Assembly (NCBI GenBank): GCA_002356635.1
Contig: CP023454.1
Coordinates: 496,001-560,000 of the forward strand
From: Rhodobacteraceae bacterium QY30
GTDB lineage: Bacteria > Pseudomonadota > Alphaproteobacteria > Rhodobacterales > Rhodobacteraceae
Direction of reading: 5' to 3'
DNA length: 64,000 nt
Made by a program: the position numbers and the translations under genes. The stretch's first letter is position 1; each line of letters begins with the position of its first letter. The notes below the pieces were generated by a model. It searched no databases. It saw only the letters and a list, made by a program, of their open reading frames with translations, and had not been told where the DNA came from. Positions 56,792-64,000 of the stretch are shown here, one piece after another.

Positions 56792-57790
56792 TCAGCCTGC
56801 GTTCGTGCCTTGGTCGGCGCTTTCCGCCAGCCGGTCGTAAAGACGTCGGGCGCGCTGGTAGATGGCGCTGAGTTCCACCCGATGCTCCTGCGCGCGGAGC
56901 GCGGTCATCGCCCGCAATAGCCGCGCGGCGGGAACCGGAGTTTCATCGATCGGGTTTGCCGCAGGCTCGGCCTCAGGTGCGGCGGCGGGTTCAGCTTCAG
57001 GTACGGCAGCAGTTGTCCGATGCCCCTCGGTGATCGCGGGCTCGGATTCCTCTGCGGCGGCCGCCTTCGCCGCAGGCGCCGGTTCGGCAGTGCGTCCGTA
57101 GACCCGCCCGATCGCCGTCACCATGCCGTGCCCGTGCAGGGGCAGCGTCGGCACGTCGACCTGCATTGGCGCTTCCGGGTCCTCGGGGTCGACCTGCAGA
57201 TGGTCGTCCGGCGCGCCGGCCTCGGGCGACTGGCTTTCCGACCAAAGGGGAATTTCGGGCACCGCGGTGTCGGGGTGTCCCGTCGCGGGCGCTTCGATCT
57301 CCTCCAGGGCCGCGGCCACATAGGCTTCGGCTTCGGGGTCGAAGGTATCCTCATCGCCCTCCGCCTCGGCGGTGCGCAGCATCAGATCGCCCTCGATCAT
57401 CGCCTCATCCGCAATCGGCTGCACCGTAGGCTGGGCGAAGGCGTCGGGCGTGGCGACCGGTCCCGGACGCGAGGAGGAAGCCGGCGACGGCATCGGGGCC
57501 AGCCCCACCGCATCCATGACCTTCGTGGGTGACAACGCCGATACGTGCGCAACACCGCGCTCTCTCAGGATCTTCTGCACGCCGCGTATCGTCAGCCCAT
57601 CGTCATGCAGGAGTTGCTTGATCCCGGCCAAAAGCGCCACGTCCGCCGGACGGTAGTATCGACGCCCGCCCGCGCGCTTGATCGGCCGGATCTGCGCGAA
57701 GCGGCTTTCCCAGAAACGCAGAACGTGCGCCGGAGTATCCAGCAGCTCGGACACCTCGCTGATGGTGCGGAACGCGTCGGCGGATTTCAC
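56792..57790 (-). CDS. MerR family transcriptional regulator with long disordered C terminus
   Basis: 332 residues. N-terminal MerR winged helix (residues 5-75): [25 protein letters not shown] then [21 protein letters not shown]. From about residue 85 the chain is rich in Ala, Pro and Glu, with tandem EAEPAA units near 260-280. It closes with a conserved-looking helix [27 protein letters not shown] 57790 with GGAG 8 bases upstream is preferred over TTG at 57820. It ends the plsX-fabH-ihfA group; this place next to ihfA is conserved in the family. Confidence 0.85.
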   Translation of the reverse strand: MKSADAFRTISEVSELLDTPAHVLRFWESRFAQIRPIKRAGGRRYYRPADVALLAGIKQLLHDDGLTIRGVQKILRERGVAHVSALSPTKVMDAVGLAPMPSPASSSRPGPVATPDAFAQPTVQPIADEAMIEGDLMLRTAEAEGDEDTFDPEAEAYVAAALEEIEAPATGHPDTAVPEIPLWSESQSPEAGAPDDHLQVDPEDPEAPMQVDVPTLPLHGHGMVTAIGRVYGRTAEPAPAAKAAAAEESEPAITEGHRTTAAVPEAEPAAAPEAEPAANPIDETPVPAARLLRAMTALRAQEHRVELSAIYQRARRLYDRLAESADQGTNAG

Positions 57791-57794
57791 GGTG

Positions 57795-58097
57795 TCAGCT
57801 CCGGTTGCCGGCGGCAACACGGTCCTTCATCAGGTGCGAAGGGCGGAAGGTCAGCACCCGGCGCGGATGGATCGGGACTTCGTCGCCGGTCTTGGGGTTG
57901 CGCCCGACCCGGGCGGCTTTTTCGCGGACCGAGAAGGTGCCGAAGGACGAGATCTTGACGGTTTCGCCGCGCACCAGGGCATCGGACATTTCCTGAAGAA
58001 CCGTCTCGACAAGCTGCGCGGATTCGTTGCGCGACAGCCCCACTTCGCGGAAGACGGCCTCGCTCAGGTCCATGCGCGTCAGGGTCTTTTCGCTCAT
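57795..58097 (-). CDS. ihfA: Integration host factor subunit alpha
   Basis: 100-residue DNA-bending protein of the HU/IHF family. [20 protein letters not shown], then the signature [28 protein letters not shown] (parts shown: [20 protein letters not shown]) and the beta-arm tip [10 protein letters not shown] that inserts Pro into DNA. The start at 58097 gives exact family length. It lies 98 bases after fabH, 4 before the merR start. Confidence 0.95.
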   Translation of the reverse strand: MSEKTLTRMDLSEAVFREVGLSRNESAQLVETVLQEMSDALVRGETVKISSFGTFSVREKAARVGRNPKTGDEVPIHPRRVLTFRPSHLMKDRVAAGNRS

Positions 58098-58195
58098 CCC
58101 AATCCCCCAGATGTTTGCATGAGGATGCGGGGTTTGAAATCCCGAGTCAATATCAACGGCTTGCCGCCGGAAGTTGAGAGCGGCGGATCCGCCGA

Positions 58196-59170
58196 TCACC
58201 AGCGCAGGACGACCGAGCCCCAGGCCAGGCCGCCGCCGATCGCCTCGGTCACGATCAGATCGCCTTCCTTGATCTGCCCGCGCTGCTTGCCGACCGACAG
58301 CGCCAGCGGGATCGAGGCCGCCGAGGTGTTGCCATGGTCGGACACGGTGACGACCACCCGTTCCATCGGCACCTGCATGCGCTGCGCCGTGGCCGCGATG
58401 ATCCGCAGATTGGCCTGATGCGGGACGATCCAGTCAACGTCGCCGCTGCCCAGACCGGCCTTTTCCAGTGCGGTATGGGCGGTGCTGGCCAGCTTCTCGA
58501 CGGCATGGCGGAAAACGGCGTTGCCCTGCATCCGCAGGTGGCCCGCCGTGCCCGTGGTCGAGGGGCCACCGTCGACATACAGGATGTCGCGGTACTGGCC
58601 GTCGCTGTGCAGGTCGCTGGACAGGATGCCTCGGTCGGCGGTCGTGCCACTGCCTTCCTCGGCCTCCAGCACCAGGGCGCCGGCGCCATCGCCGAACAGC
58701 ACGCAGGTGCCGCGATCCTCCCAGTCAAGAATGCGGCTGAAGGTTTCCGCGCCGATAACCAGGACGCGGCGGGCCTGACCGGACAGGATCATCGCATTGG
58801 CGTTCGCCAGCGCGAAGATGAACCCGGCGCAGACCGCCTGCACGTCGAACGCGAAGCCGCTGGTCATCCCCAGCTTGGCCTGCACCATGGTCGCGACCGA
58901 GGGGAAGGTGAAATCGGGGGTCGATGTGGCCAGCACGATCGCGTCGATCTGATCCGCGGTCATGCCGGCATCGGCCAGCGCGGCGCTTGCGGCGGCAGTG
59001 GCCAGATCAGAGGTCGTCTCGTCCTCGGCCGCGAAATGGCGCCGTTCGATCCCGGTGCGGGTGCGGATCCATTCGTCGGTCGTGTCGATCCGCGCCTCGA
59101 ATTCGGTGTTGGGAACCACGCGCTTGGGCAGATAATGGCCAACGCCACGGACGACGGCGCGAAGTGTCAT
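58196..59170 (-). CDS. fabH: 3-oxoacyl-ACP synthase III FabH
   Basis: 324-residue enzyme that condenses acetyl-CoA with malonyl-ACP to begin fatty acid synthesis. Catalytic Cys in [15 protein letters not shown] near residue 114, His in [13 protein letters not shown] near residue 251, Asn in [15 protein letters not shown] near residue 281. The ATG overlaps the plsX stop by 4 bases. Confidence 0.96.
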   Translation of the reverse strand: MTLRAVVRGVGHYLPKRVVPNTEFEARIDTTDEWIRTRTGIERRHFAAEDETTSDLATAAASAALADAGMTADQIDAIVLATSTPDFTFPSVATMVQAKLGMTSGFAFDVQAVCAGFIFALANANAMILSGQARRVLVIGAETFSRILDWEDRGTCVLFGDGAGALVLEAEEGSGTTADRGILSSDLHSDGQYRDILYVDGGPSTTGTAGHLRMQGNAVFRHAVEKLASTAHTALEKAGLGSGDVDWIVPHQANLRIIAATAQRMQVPMERVVVTVSDHGNTSAASIPLALSVGKQRGQIKEGDLIVTEAIGGGLAWGSVVLRW

Positions 59171-60303
59171 TGGTTGTTCCCGTTCCCCACCTGAATATCG
59201 GTGGCATCCTGCCCCGCCCGCGCGGCAGAGGCAACCCGTGCGGCAAGCCGCTCCTGAAAGCCGGACAGCGCCAGTTGCGCCGCAAGGCCGATCGCCGCGG
59301 AAACGCCGGTTTCGTCGGACGAACCGTGGGATTTCACCACCGTGCCGTTCAGCCCCAGAAACACCCCGCCATTGACCCGGCGCGGATCGATGCGGCGTTG
59401 GAGCCGGCGCAGCGATCCCAGCGCCAGAAGCGCCGCGAACTTCGACAGGATCCCCACCGAGAAGGCATCCTTCAGGCTTTCGCCGACGAACTTCGCAGTG
59501 CCTTCGCCGGTCTTCAGGGCGATGTTGCCGGTGAAGCCGTCGGTCACGATCACGTCGATGCGCGAACCGGGCAGGTCTCCGCCTTCGATGAAACCCACAT
59601 AGTCGAACCCGCCGGCCGCCGAATGACGGGCCAGTAGCTCTCCCGCTTCCTTCAGCTCTGCCCGGCCCTTGTGCTCCTCGGTGCCGACGTTCAGCAAGCC
59701 GACCCGCGGCCGGGCCACCGACAGGCCATCGCGGGCATAGGCCGCGCCCATCATCGCATAGGCCAGAAGGTCCGAAGGCTCGGCCCGGATGTCGGCGCCG
59801 ACGTCCAGCATGACGTTGTAGCCTTGCGGGTTCTTCGAGGGCCAGAGGCAGGCGATGGCCGGGCGGTTCACGCCGGGCAGCTTGCGCAGCCGCATCATCG
59901 ACAGGACCATCAGCGCGCCGGTGTTGCCGCAGGACACCGCCGCGGCCGCTTCGCCGGATTCCACCGCATCGATGGCCGACCACATCGAGGTGTCCTTGCC
60001 ATGCCGCAAGACCTGGCTGGGCTTGTCTTCCATCGTCACCACACCGTCCGCATGGCGGATGGTGGTCCGTCCGGCCAGTACGCGCCGCCTGGCGATCAGC
60101 CGGGTCAGTTCGGCCTCGGGCCCGTGGACAAGGAATCGGATCGACGGCATCTTCTCGGCACAAATGGCCATGCCGGCGACAACTGCCGCCGGCCCGCGGT
60201 CGCCGCCCATCGCGTCGACCGAAATCAACACCTGCAAGTCCGAACCGGGCCGGGTGGCCCCGCCGGTCAAACCATCTGCCGCCGGATCAAGAGCGGGTGC
60301 CAT
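59167..60303 (-). CDS. plsX: Phosphate acyltransferase PlsX
   Basis: 378-residue enzyme making acyl-phosphate from acyl-ACP for phospholipid synthesis. ISVDAMGGDRGP near residue 27 is the family start; VSCGNTGALMVLS and ALKTGEGTAKFVGE follow. About 25 residues precede the usual N terminus, so the true start may be a GTG or TTG near 60230. It lies 24 bases after rpmF and overlaps fabH by ATGA; the order rpmF-plsX-fabH is common. Confidence 0.94.
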   Translation of the reverse strand: MAPALDPAADGLTGGATRPGSDLQVLISVDAMGGDRGPAAVVAGMAICAEKMPSIRFLVHGPEAELTRLIARRRVLAGRTTIRHADGVVTMEDKPSQVLRHGKDTSMWSAIDAVESGEAAAAVSCGNTGALMVLSMMRLRKLPGVNRPAIACLWPSKNPQGYNVMLDVGADIRAEPSDLLAYAMMGAAYARDGLSVARPRVGLLNVGTEEHKGRAELKEAGELLARHSAAGGFDYVGFIEGGDLPGSRIDVIVTDGFTGNIALKTGEGTAKFVGESLKDAFSVGILSKFAALLALGSLRRLQRRIDPRRVNGGVFLGLNGTVVKSHGSSDETGVSAAIGLAAQLALSGFQERLAARVASAARAGQDATDIQVGNGNNQ

Positions 60304-60327
60304 CGGACAGTTCGACCGGAGCGCAGC

Positions 60328-60534
60328 TTACGCCGCGTCTTCGTCCAGATCGACTTCGGTGGCCTGAGCGACCACTTCACGGTCGTCATAGTGGCCACAG
60401 GCACCGCAAACGTGGTGCGGGCGCTTCAGTTCGCCACAGTTCGAGCATTCATTGGGGTTACCGGCGACCAGCGCGTCGTGCGCGCGGCGCATATTCCGGC
60501 GGGACCGCGTGGTACGGTTCTGGGGGACAGCCAT
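60328..60534 (-). CDS. rpmF: Ribosomal protein bL32
   Basis: 68-residue large-subunit protein. [19 protein letters not shown] is the universal start; zinc-ribbon cysteines [18 protein letters not shown] fit the CxxC-X9-CxxC type. The acidic tail [10 protein letters not shown] is usual for alphaproteobacteria. First gene of the unit leading into fatty acid genes. Confidence 0.96.
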   Translation of the reverse strand: MAVPQNRTTRSRRNMRRAHDALVAGNPNECSNCGELKRPHHVCGACGHYDDREVVAQATEVDLDEDAA

Positions 60535-60691
60535 GTCTCAACCTCGGGTTACTGGGGGCATGGCCCCGATTTTCCTGGGTTTTCATCACTGGTTGCCAAG
60601 CGCCACCGGGTGCGAACCCAAACATCATGCGAGGCCGGGAACATACTGGGATTCTCTGCGCGCGCAAGCCCTTTTTGGCACCTGGCCACGG

Positions 60692-62167
60692 TCAGGCCGG
60701 AATGACCTGGTCATAGGCGCCCACATCGGGCTCGGCCCGCAGAAGGGCGTCGGTGGCGGCGAAGATGTCGCGCAGGTCGGCCGGGCTTTGCGGGCTTTCG
60801 CAGACCACCACCAGATTGGGCGTGTTCGACGACGCGCGGACCAGGGACCAGCCGCCGTGGTCCAGCATCACGCGCGCACCGTTCACCGTGACGATTTCGG
60901 TGATCCGCCGTCCGGCCAGTCGCTCTCCTGCGGACTGCATGTCGCGCAGGCGTTCGGTCAACCGGCGCACTACCTCATACTTCCGGTCGTCGGGGCAGGC
61001 GGGCGCCATGGTGGGCGAGGTGAAGCTTTGCGGCAGTTCCGCCACCAGATCCGAAAGCCGCAGACCCGTGCAATCCAGCCGCCGCAGGATGTGGACGGCA
61101 ATCGTCAGCGCGCAGTCATATCCCCGGCCCAGCGGCGGGTTCAGGTAGTAATGGGCCGACTTTTCAAAGCCTGCCAGCGCGCCGGTGTCCCGCAGCCGCT
61201 GCTTCATGTAGCTGTGCCCCGTGGGGCCATATTCCACCGTGGCACCGGCCGCGCGCAGCACCGGGTCTGTCGCAAAAAGCCCGGTCGATTTCACATCGGC
61301 GATGAAATGCGCGCCGGGATGATCCGCGGCCCAGCCCCGGGCCAGGATCAGCCCCATCTTGTCGGCCGGGACCTCGTTCCCCCGGTCGTCGACGACACCG
61401 CAACGGTCGCCGTCGCCGTCGAAGCCCAGGGCCAGGTCGGCTCCGCTTTCGCGAACCGCGCGGGCCATGTCGTCCAGCATCTGCAGCGATTCCGGATTTG
61501 GATTGTAGTGCGGAAAACCGGCGTCGAGATCGGTGTGAAGGGGAATCACCGTCGCGCCCAGGCGCTCCAGAAGCGCGGGCGCAAAGGCTCCGGCGGTGCC
61601 ATTGCCGGTGGCGCAGACGACGCGCAGCGGCCGGCGCAGGCGTGGCCCTTGCGCAAGACCGTCCAGCCAGATCTCCCGCAGGCCCGAAACCGGAAGCCAG
61701 CTTCCGCCGGGGGCGGGGGCGGCATTGCCGGACAGGATGATGTCGCGCAGTTCGGCCATCTCCAACTGCCCGTGGGTCAGGGGCGGGGTGAAGCCCAGTT
61801 TCACCCCGGTCCAGCCATTGGGGTTGTGGCTGGCCGTTACCATCGCCACCGGCCCAATGGCCAGGTGATCGCGCGCGAAATAGGCCAGGGGCGAGACGAC
61901 CGTGCCGATGTCGCTGACCGCAATTCCGCCCCGGACCAGCCCCAGGATCAGCGCCTGTTTGACCGCCAGGGAATAGCTGCGGAAATCGCAGCCGACGACG
62001 ATCCTGGGCTCGATCCCCCGGACCCGCATCTGGGTGGCGATGCCAAGCCCTACCTCGGCCATGCCCGGCAGGTTTACCTCGGCCGGGTAGCGCCAGCGCA
62101 GGTCGTATTCGCGAAAGCCCGATGCGGCGATGACCGGCGGTTGCAGCGGATCGTGGGCGTCAGACAC
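60692..62167 (-). CDS. Phosphomannomutase/phosphoglucomutase
   Basis: 491-residue alpha-D-phosphohexomutase. Catalytic phosphoserine loop VTASHNPNGWTGVK near residue 105; metal loop GFDGDGDRCGVVDDRG near residue 240; sugar-binding GPTGHSYMK near residue 315. It supplies mannose-1-P or glucose-1-P for nucleotide sugars. Its start overlaps the kdsA stop by 8 bases, and kdsA follows a KpsE-like export gene, so this copy likely serves surface polysaccharide. Confidence 0.92.
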   Translation of the reverse strand: MSDAHDPLQPPVIAASGFREYDLRWRYPAEVNLPGMAEVGLGIATQMRVRGIEPRIVVGCDFRSYSLAVKQALILGLVRGGIAVSDIGTVVSPLAYFARDHLAIGPVAMVTASHNPNGWTGVKLGFTPPLTHGQLEMAELRDIILSGNAAPAPGGSWLPVSGLREIWLDGLAQGPRLRRPLRVVCATGNGTAGAFAPALLERLGATVIPLHTDLDAGFPHYNPNPESLQMLDDMARAVRESGADLALGFDGDGDRCGVVDDRGNEVPADKMGLILARGWAADHPGAHFIADVKSTGLFATDPVLRAAGATVEYGPTGHSYMKQRLRDTGALAGFEKSAHYYLNPPLGRGYDCALTIAVHILRRLDCTGLRLSDLVAELPQSFTSPTMAPACPDDRKYEVVRRLTERLRDMQSAGERLAGRRITEIVTVNGARVMLDHGGWSLVRASSNTPNLVVVCESPQSPADLRDIFAATDALLRAEPDVGAYDQVIPA

Positions 62168-63002
62168 GGACGGGATCGGCCTTGGCGATGCGGTCGATCG
62201 CCATCAGCGTGTCCAGAAGCCGCGGCATCTGGTCCAGAGGGATCATGTTCGGCCCGTCCGAAGGGGCGGTATCGGGCGCCTCGTGCGTTTCGATGAAGAC
62301 GCCGGCAATCCCCAGCGCCACGGCCGAGCGCGCCATCGCAGGCGCAAATTCACGCTGCCCGCCGCTGGCGCCGCCCAGCCCGCCGGGTTGCTGGACGGAA
62401 TGGGTTGCGTCCATGATTACCGGATAGCCGGTACGCGCCATTGTGGGGAGCGACCGCATGTCCGCGACCAGGGTGTTGTAGCCGAAGCTGACGCCCCGTT
62501 CTGTCAGAAGGATGCGGTTGTTGCCGGTGCTTTCCACCTTGGCGGCGACATTGGCCATGTCCCAGGGCGCCAGGAACTGGCCTTTCTTGATATTGACCAC
62601 GCAGCCGGTTTCGCCCGCGGCAATCAGAAGGTCGGTCTGGCGGCAAAGGAAGGCCGGGATCTGGATCACGTCCACAACAGCGGCCGCCGCCCGCGCCTGA
62701 TCCGCATCGTGGATATCGGTCAGGACGGGAATGCCCATTTCGGCGCGCAGGTCGCCCAGGATCTTCAACCCCGTGTCGATGCCGACGCCGCGCTTGCCCG
62801 ACAGCGAGGTGCGGTTGGCCTTGTCGTAGCTGGCCTTGAAGATGAACTGTGCCCCGACGGCTGCGCAGGCCTCGGCCATGCGGCCGGCGATCATCCGGGC
62901 ATGGTCGGCCGATTCCAGTTGGCAGGGGCCCGCAATCACCGTCAGAGGCCGGTCGTTGCCAACGGTCAGGCCGCCGATCGTCACATCCGTCATCATCGTC
63001 AT
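62160..63002 (-). CDS. kdsA: 3-deoxy-8-phosphooctulonate synthase KdsA
   Basis: 280-residue enzyme joining phosphoenolpyruvate and arabinose-5-P to give Kdo-8-phosphate. AGPCQLESADHARM near residue 25, FKASYDKANRTS near residue 54 with GVGIDTGLKIL, and MDATHSVQQPGG near residue 195 match. Possible starts are the ATGs at 63002, 62996 and 62993. It lies between a polysaccharide export gene and a phosphohexomutase gene, so the Kdo may be partly for capsule. Confidence 0.94.
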   Translation of the reverse strand: MTMMTDVTIGGLTVGNDRPLTVIAGPCQLESADHARMIAGRMAEACAAVGAQFIFKASYDKANRTSLSGKRGVGIDTGLKILGDLRAEMGIPVLTDIHDADQARAAAAVVDVIQIPAFLCRQTDLLIAAGETGCVVNIKKGQFLAPWDMANVAAKVESTGNNRILLTERGVSFGYNTLVADMRSLPTMARTGYPVIMDATHSVQQPGGLGGASGGQREFAPAMARSAVALGIAGVFIETHEAPDTAPSDGPNMIPLDQMPRLLDTLMAIDRIAKADPVRV

Positions 63003-63013
63003 CTGGACCGCCC

Positions 63014-64000
63014 CTAGGTGGAAACCTGTTCCCGCAGGATCGCTGCCGTCAGCGACAGCATCAGGTAAATGCCACTGAAGATCAGCAAGGCCAAGACCGT
63101 GTTTTCGAAGGCGCGGGGGTAGGCGGCGGCATCCGGCGCAATCGGGGCAACCCCCATCGACAGGTAGCGGGTCTGGCGGTTGGCCTCGATCCGGGCGGTT
63201 TCCATCTGTTGAAGCGCCTGCGCCATCATCAACTGCCGGCTGGTCAGCTCTCCTTCCGCGATGCGCAACTGCCCCGTCACCGCCGCCAGCGAGGCGCTTC
63301 CCCCCTGGTCCCGGGTCAGGCCGGCGCGCAATTCCGCAACCGTCGATTGCAGCCGGGCGATGTCGGCGCGGGTGCCTTCGACCCGGGCCGCATTGGGCTG
63401 GGCATTGTCCAGCAGGGCCTGAAGCTCCAGCTCCTTCTTGCGCAGGTGGGTTTCGATGGTGCCGATCTGGTTCATGACCAGCCCCGTCTCGGTCCTCGGG
63501 TCCAGAACGCCGACCTTCTGCTGCAGATCCAGCACGGCCGCCTGTGCGGCCTGGACCTTGCGTTCGGCATCCTCATAGCCGGCGCGGGCGTCCTTCATCT
63601 GCGCCTCGCGCAGACGCAGCGACAGGCGGTCCACCTGTTCCTCGGCGTAGCGGATCAGCGTTTCGGCGAAGGCCTGGCTCAGGGCGGGATCGGGGGCGAT
63701 CACCTCCATCTTCACGATCCCTTCGGTCGGGTCGTAACCGATCTTCACGTGGTCCTGGTAAAGTCCGTAGGCGTCCTCGGTGGTGGCATCCGGGGAAAGG
63801 CGCTGAAGCGGGTCGATGGCCGGGTTCGAAAAGGCCGCGCGAAAGCCCAGCTCCTTGTCCAGGCGCAGCATCGCGTCCCGCGATTGCAGGTAGCTCTGGA
63901 CCGTGATCGCATCCTGCGAGGTGGCGAACTGCGTCCCTTTGAAGAAACCGCCCAGGTTCCCCATCGCGGTGCTTTCGGCCTGCTGGATGACGAAGGCGGA
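63014..64000 (-). CDS. Capsule polysaccharide export inner-membrane protein, KpsE/Wzz-like (5' end cut by window)
   Basis: Partial: 328 codons, open through the window end. The visible part is a long periplasmic coiled coil (about 150 residues, AQAAVLDLQQKVGVLDPRTE region, many heptads of Leu/Ala/Glu) then a C-terminal membrane helix TVLALLIFSGIYLMLSLTAA. QSYLQSRDAMLRLDKELGF is typical of KpsE/WcbD/RkpR-type polysaccharide co-polymerase/export proteins. It partners with an outer-membrane pore and an ABC exporter in capsule export. It is followed by kdsA after 11 bases. Confidence 0.85.
   Translation of the reverse strand, partial: SAFVIQQAESTAMGNLGGFFKGTQFATSQDAITVQSYLQSRDAMLRLDKELGFRAAFSNPAIDPLQRLSPDATTEDAYGLYQDHVKIGYDPTEGIVKMEVIAPDPALSQAFAETLIRYAEEQVDRLSLRLREAQMKDARAGYEDAERKVQAAQAAVLDLQQKVGVLDPRTETGLVMNQIGTIETHLRKKELELQALLDNAQPNAARVEGTRADIARLQSTVAELRAGLTRDQGGSASLAAVTGQLRIAEGELTSRQLMMAQALQQMETARIEANRQTRYLSMGVAPIAPDAAAYPRAFENTVLALLIFSGIYLMLSLTAAILREQVST

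Overview
The window is a continuous piece of a high-GC alphaproteobacterial chromosome. Gene content and order (mutY-dciA-dsbA, pmbA-cysQ-DUF4170-waaA-lpxK, serB/serC-serA, rpmF-plsX-fabH-ihfA-merR, dapD, rnr) point to the family Rhodobacteraceae (Rhodobacter/Gemmobacter/Paracoccus relatives); I cannot name the species. Genes are tightly packed, often with 4-base ATGA overlaps. No prophage, insertion sequence, integron or CRISPR array is visible. One AT-rich gene (52704-53477) is clearly foreign in composition. Apart from a 269-base gap at 15673-15941, every gap between called genes is shorter than about 250 bases.

Layout. 1-3162: DNA repair and replication (mutY, partial; dciA), a periplasmic DsbA-like thioredoxin and a CaiB-type CoA transferase. 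3173-7898 (minus): lipid A/Kdo genes lpxK and a waaA homologue, with DUF4170, a CysQ-like phosphatase and pmbA. 8037-13833: DUF2125 protein, an atypical crotonase, a Nudix enzyme, Hsp33 with an acidic tail, a CoA diphosphatase and the CCA-adding enzyme. 13837-17530: an exporter-type ABC protein, a small unknown ORF and an RlmD-like methyltransferase. 17600-21530: phosphoserine pathway (serB divergent from serC-serA, with a probable serC leader RNA). 21614-24601: two metallophosphoesterases, a lipid-kinase-like protein and CreA.

24666-34191 is a catabolic block best read as lysine / 2-aminoadipate degradation: thiolase, LysR regulator, glutaryl-CoA dehydrogenase, a fused E1 2-oxoacid dehydrogenase, a FabD-like acyltransferase, an ALDH7-type semialdehyde dehydrogenase and a saccharopine/lysine dehydrogenase. 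The FabD-like protein is translationally coupled to the E1 and lacks the malonate-binding arginine. This is the best candidate here for undescribed biochemistry.

34195-36034: an Hpt protein divergent from a receiver-PP2C phosphatase (RbaY-like signalling pair). 37261-37640: a textbook guanidine-II (mini-ykkC) riboswitch in front of a Gdx-type SMR exporter. 37637-45756: asparaginase, IalB protein, RlmN, a small oxidase-like membrane protein, an ArnT-like transferase, a LOG protein, DapD, a YetF protein with a zinc-ribbon tail and a small rnr-linked protein. 45767-52641: RNase R, lytic transglycosylase, DUF2703, DUF2794, a C40 peptidase and a leucyl aminopeptidase. 52704-56579: the foreign gene, parE and a dCTP deaminase. 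56647-60534: tRNA-Pro(GGG), merR, ihfA, fabH, plsX, rpmF. 60692-64000 (minus): phosphomannomutase, kdsA and a truncated KpsE/Wzz-like polysaccharide export protein, probably the edge of a capsule locus.
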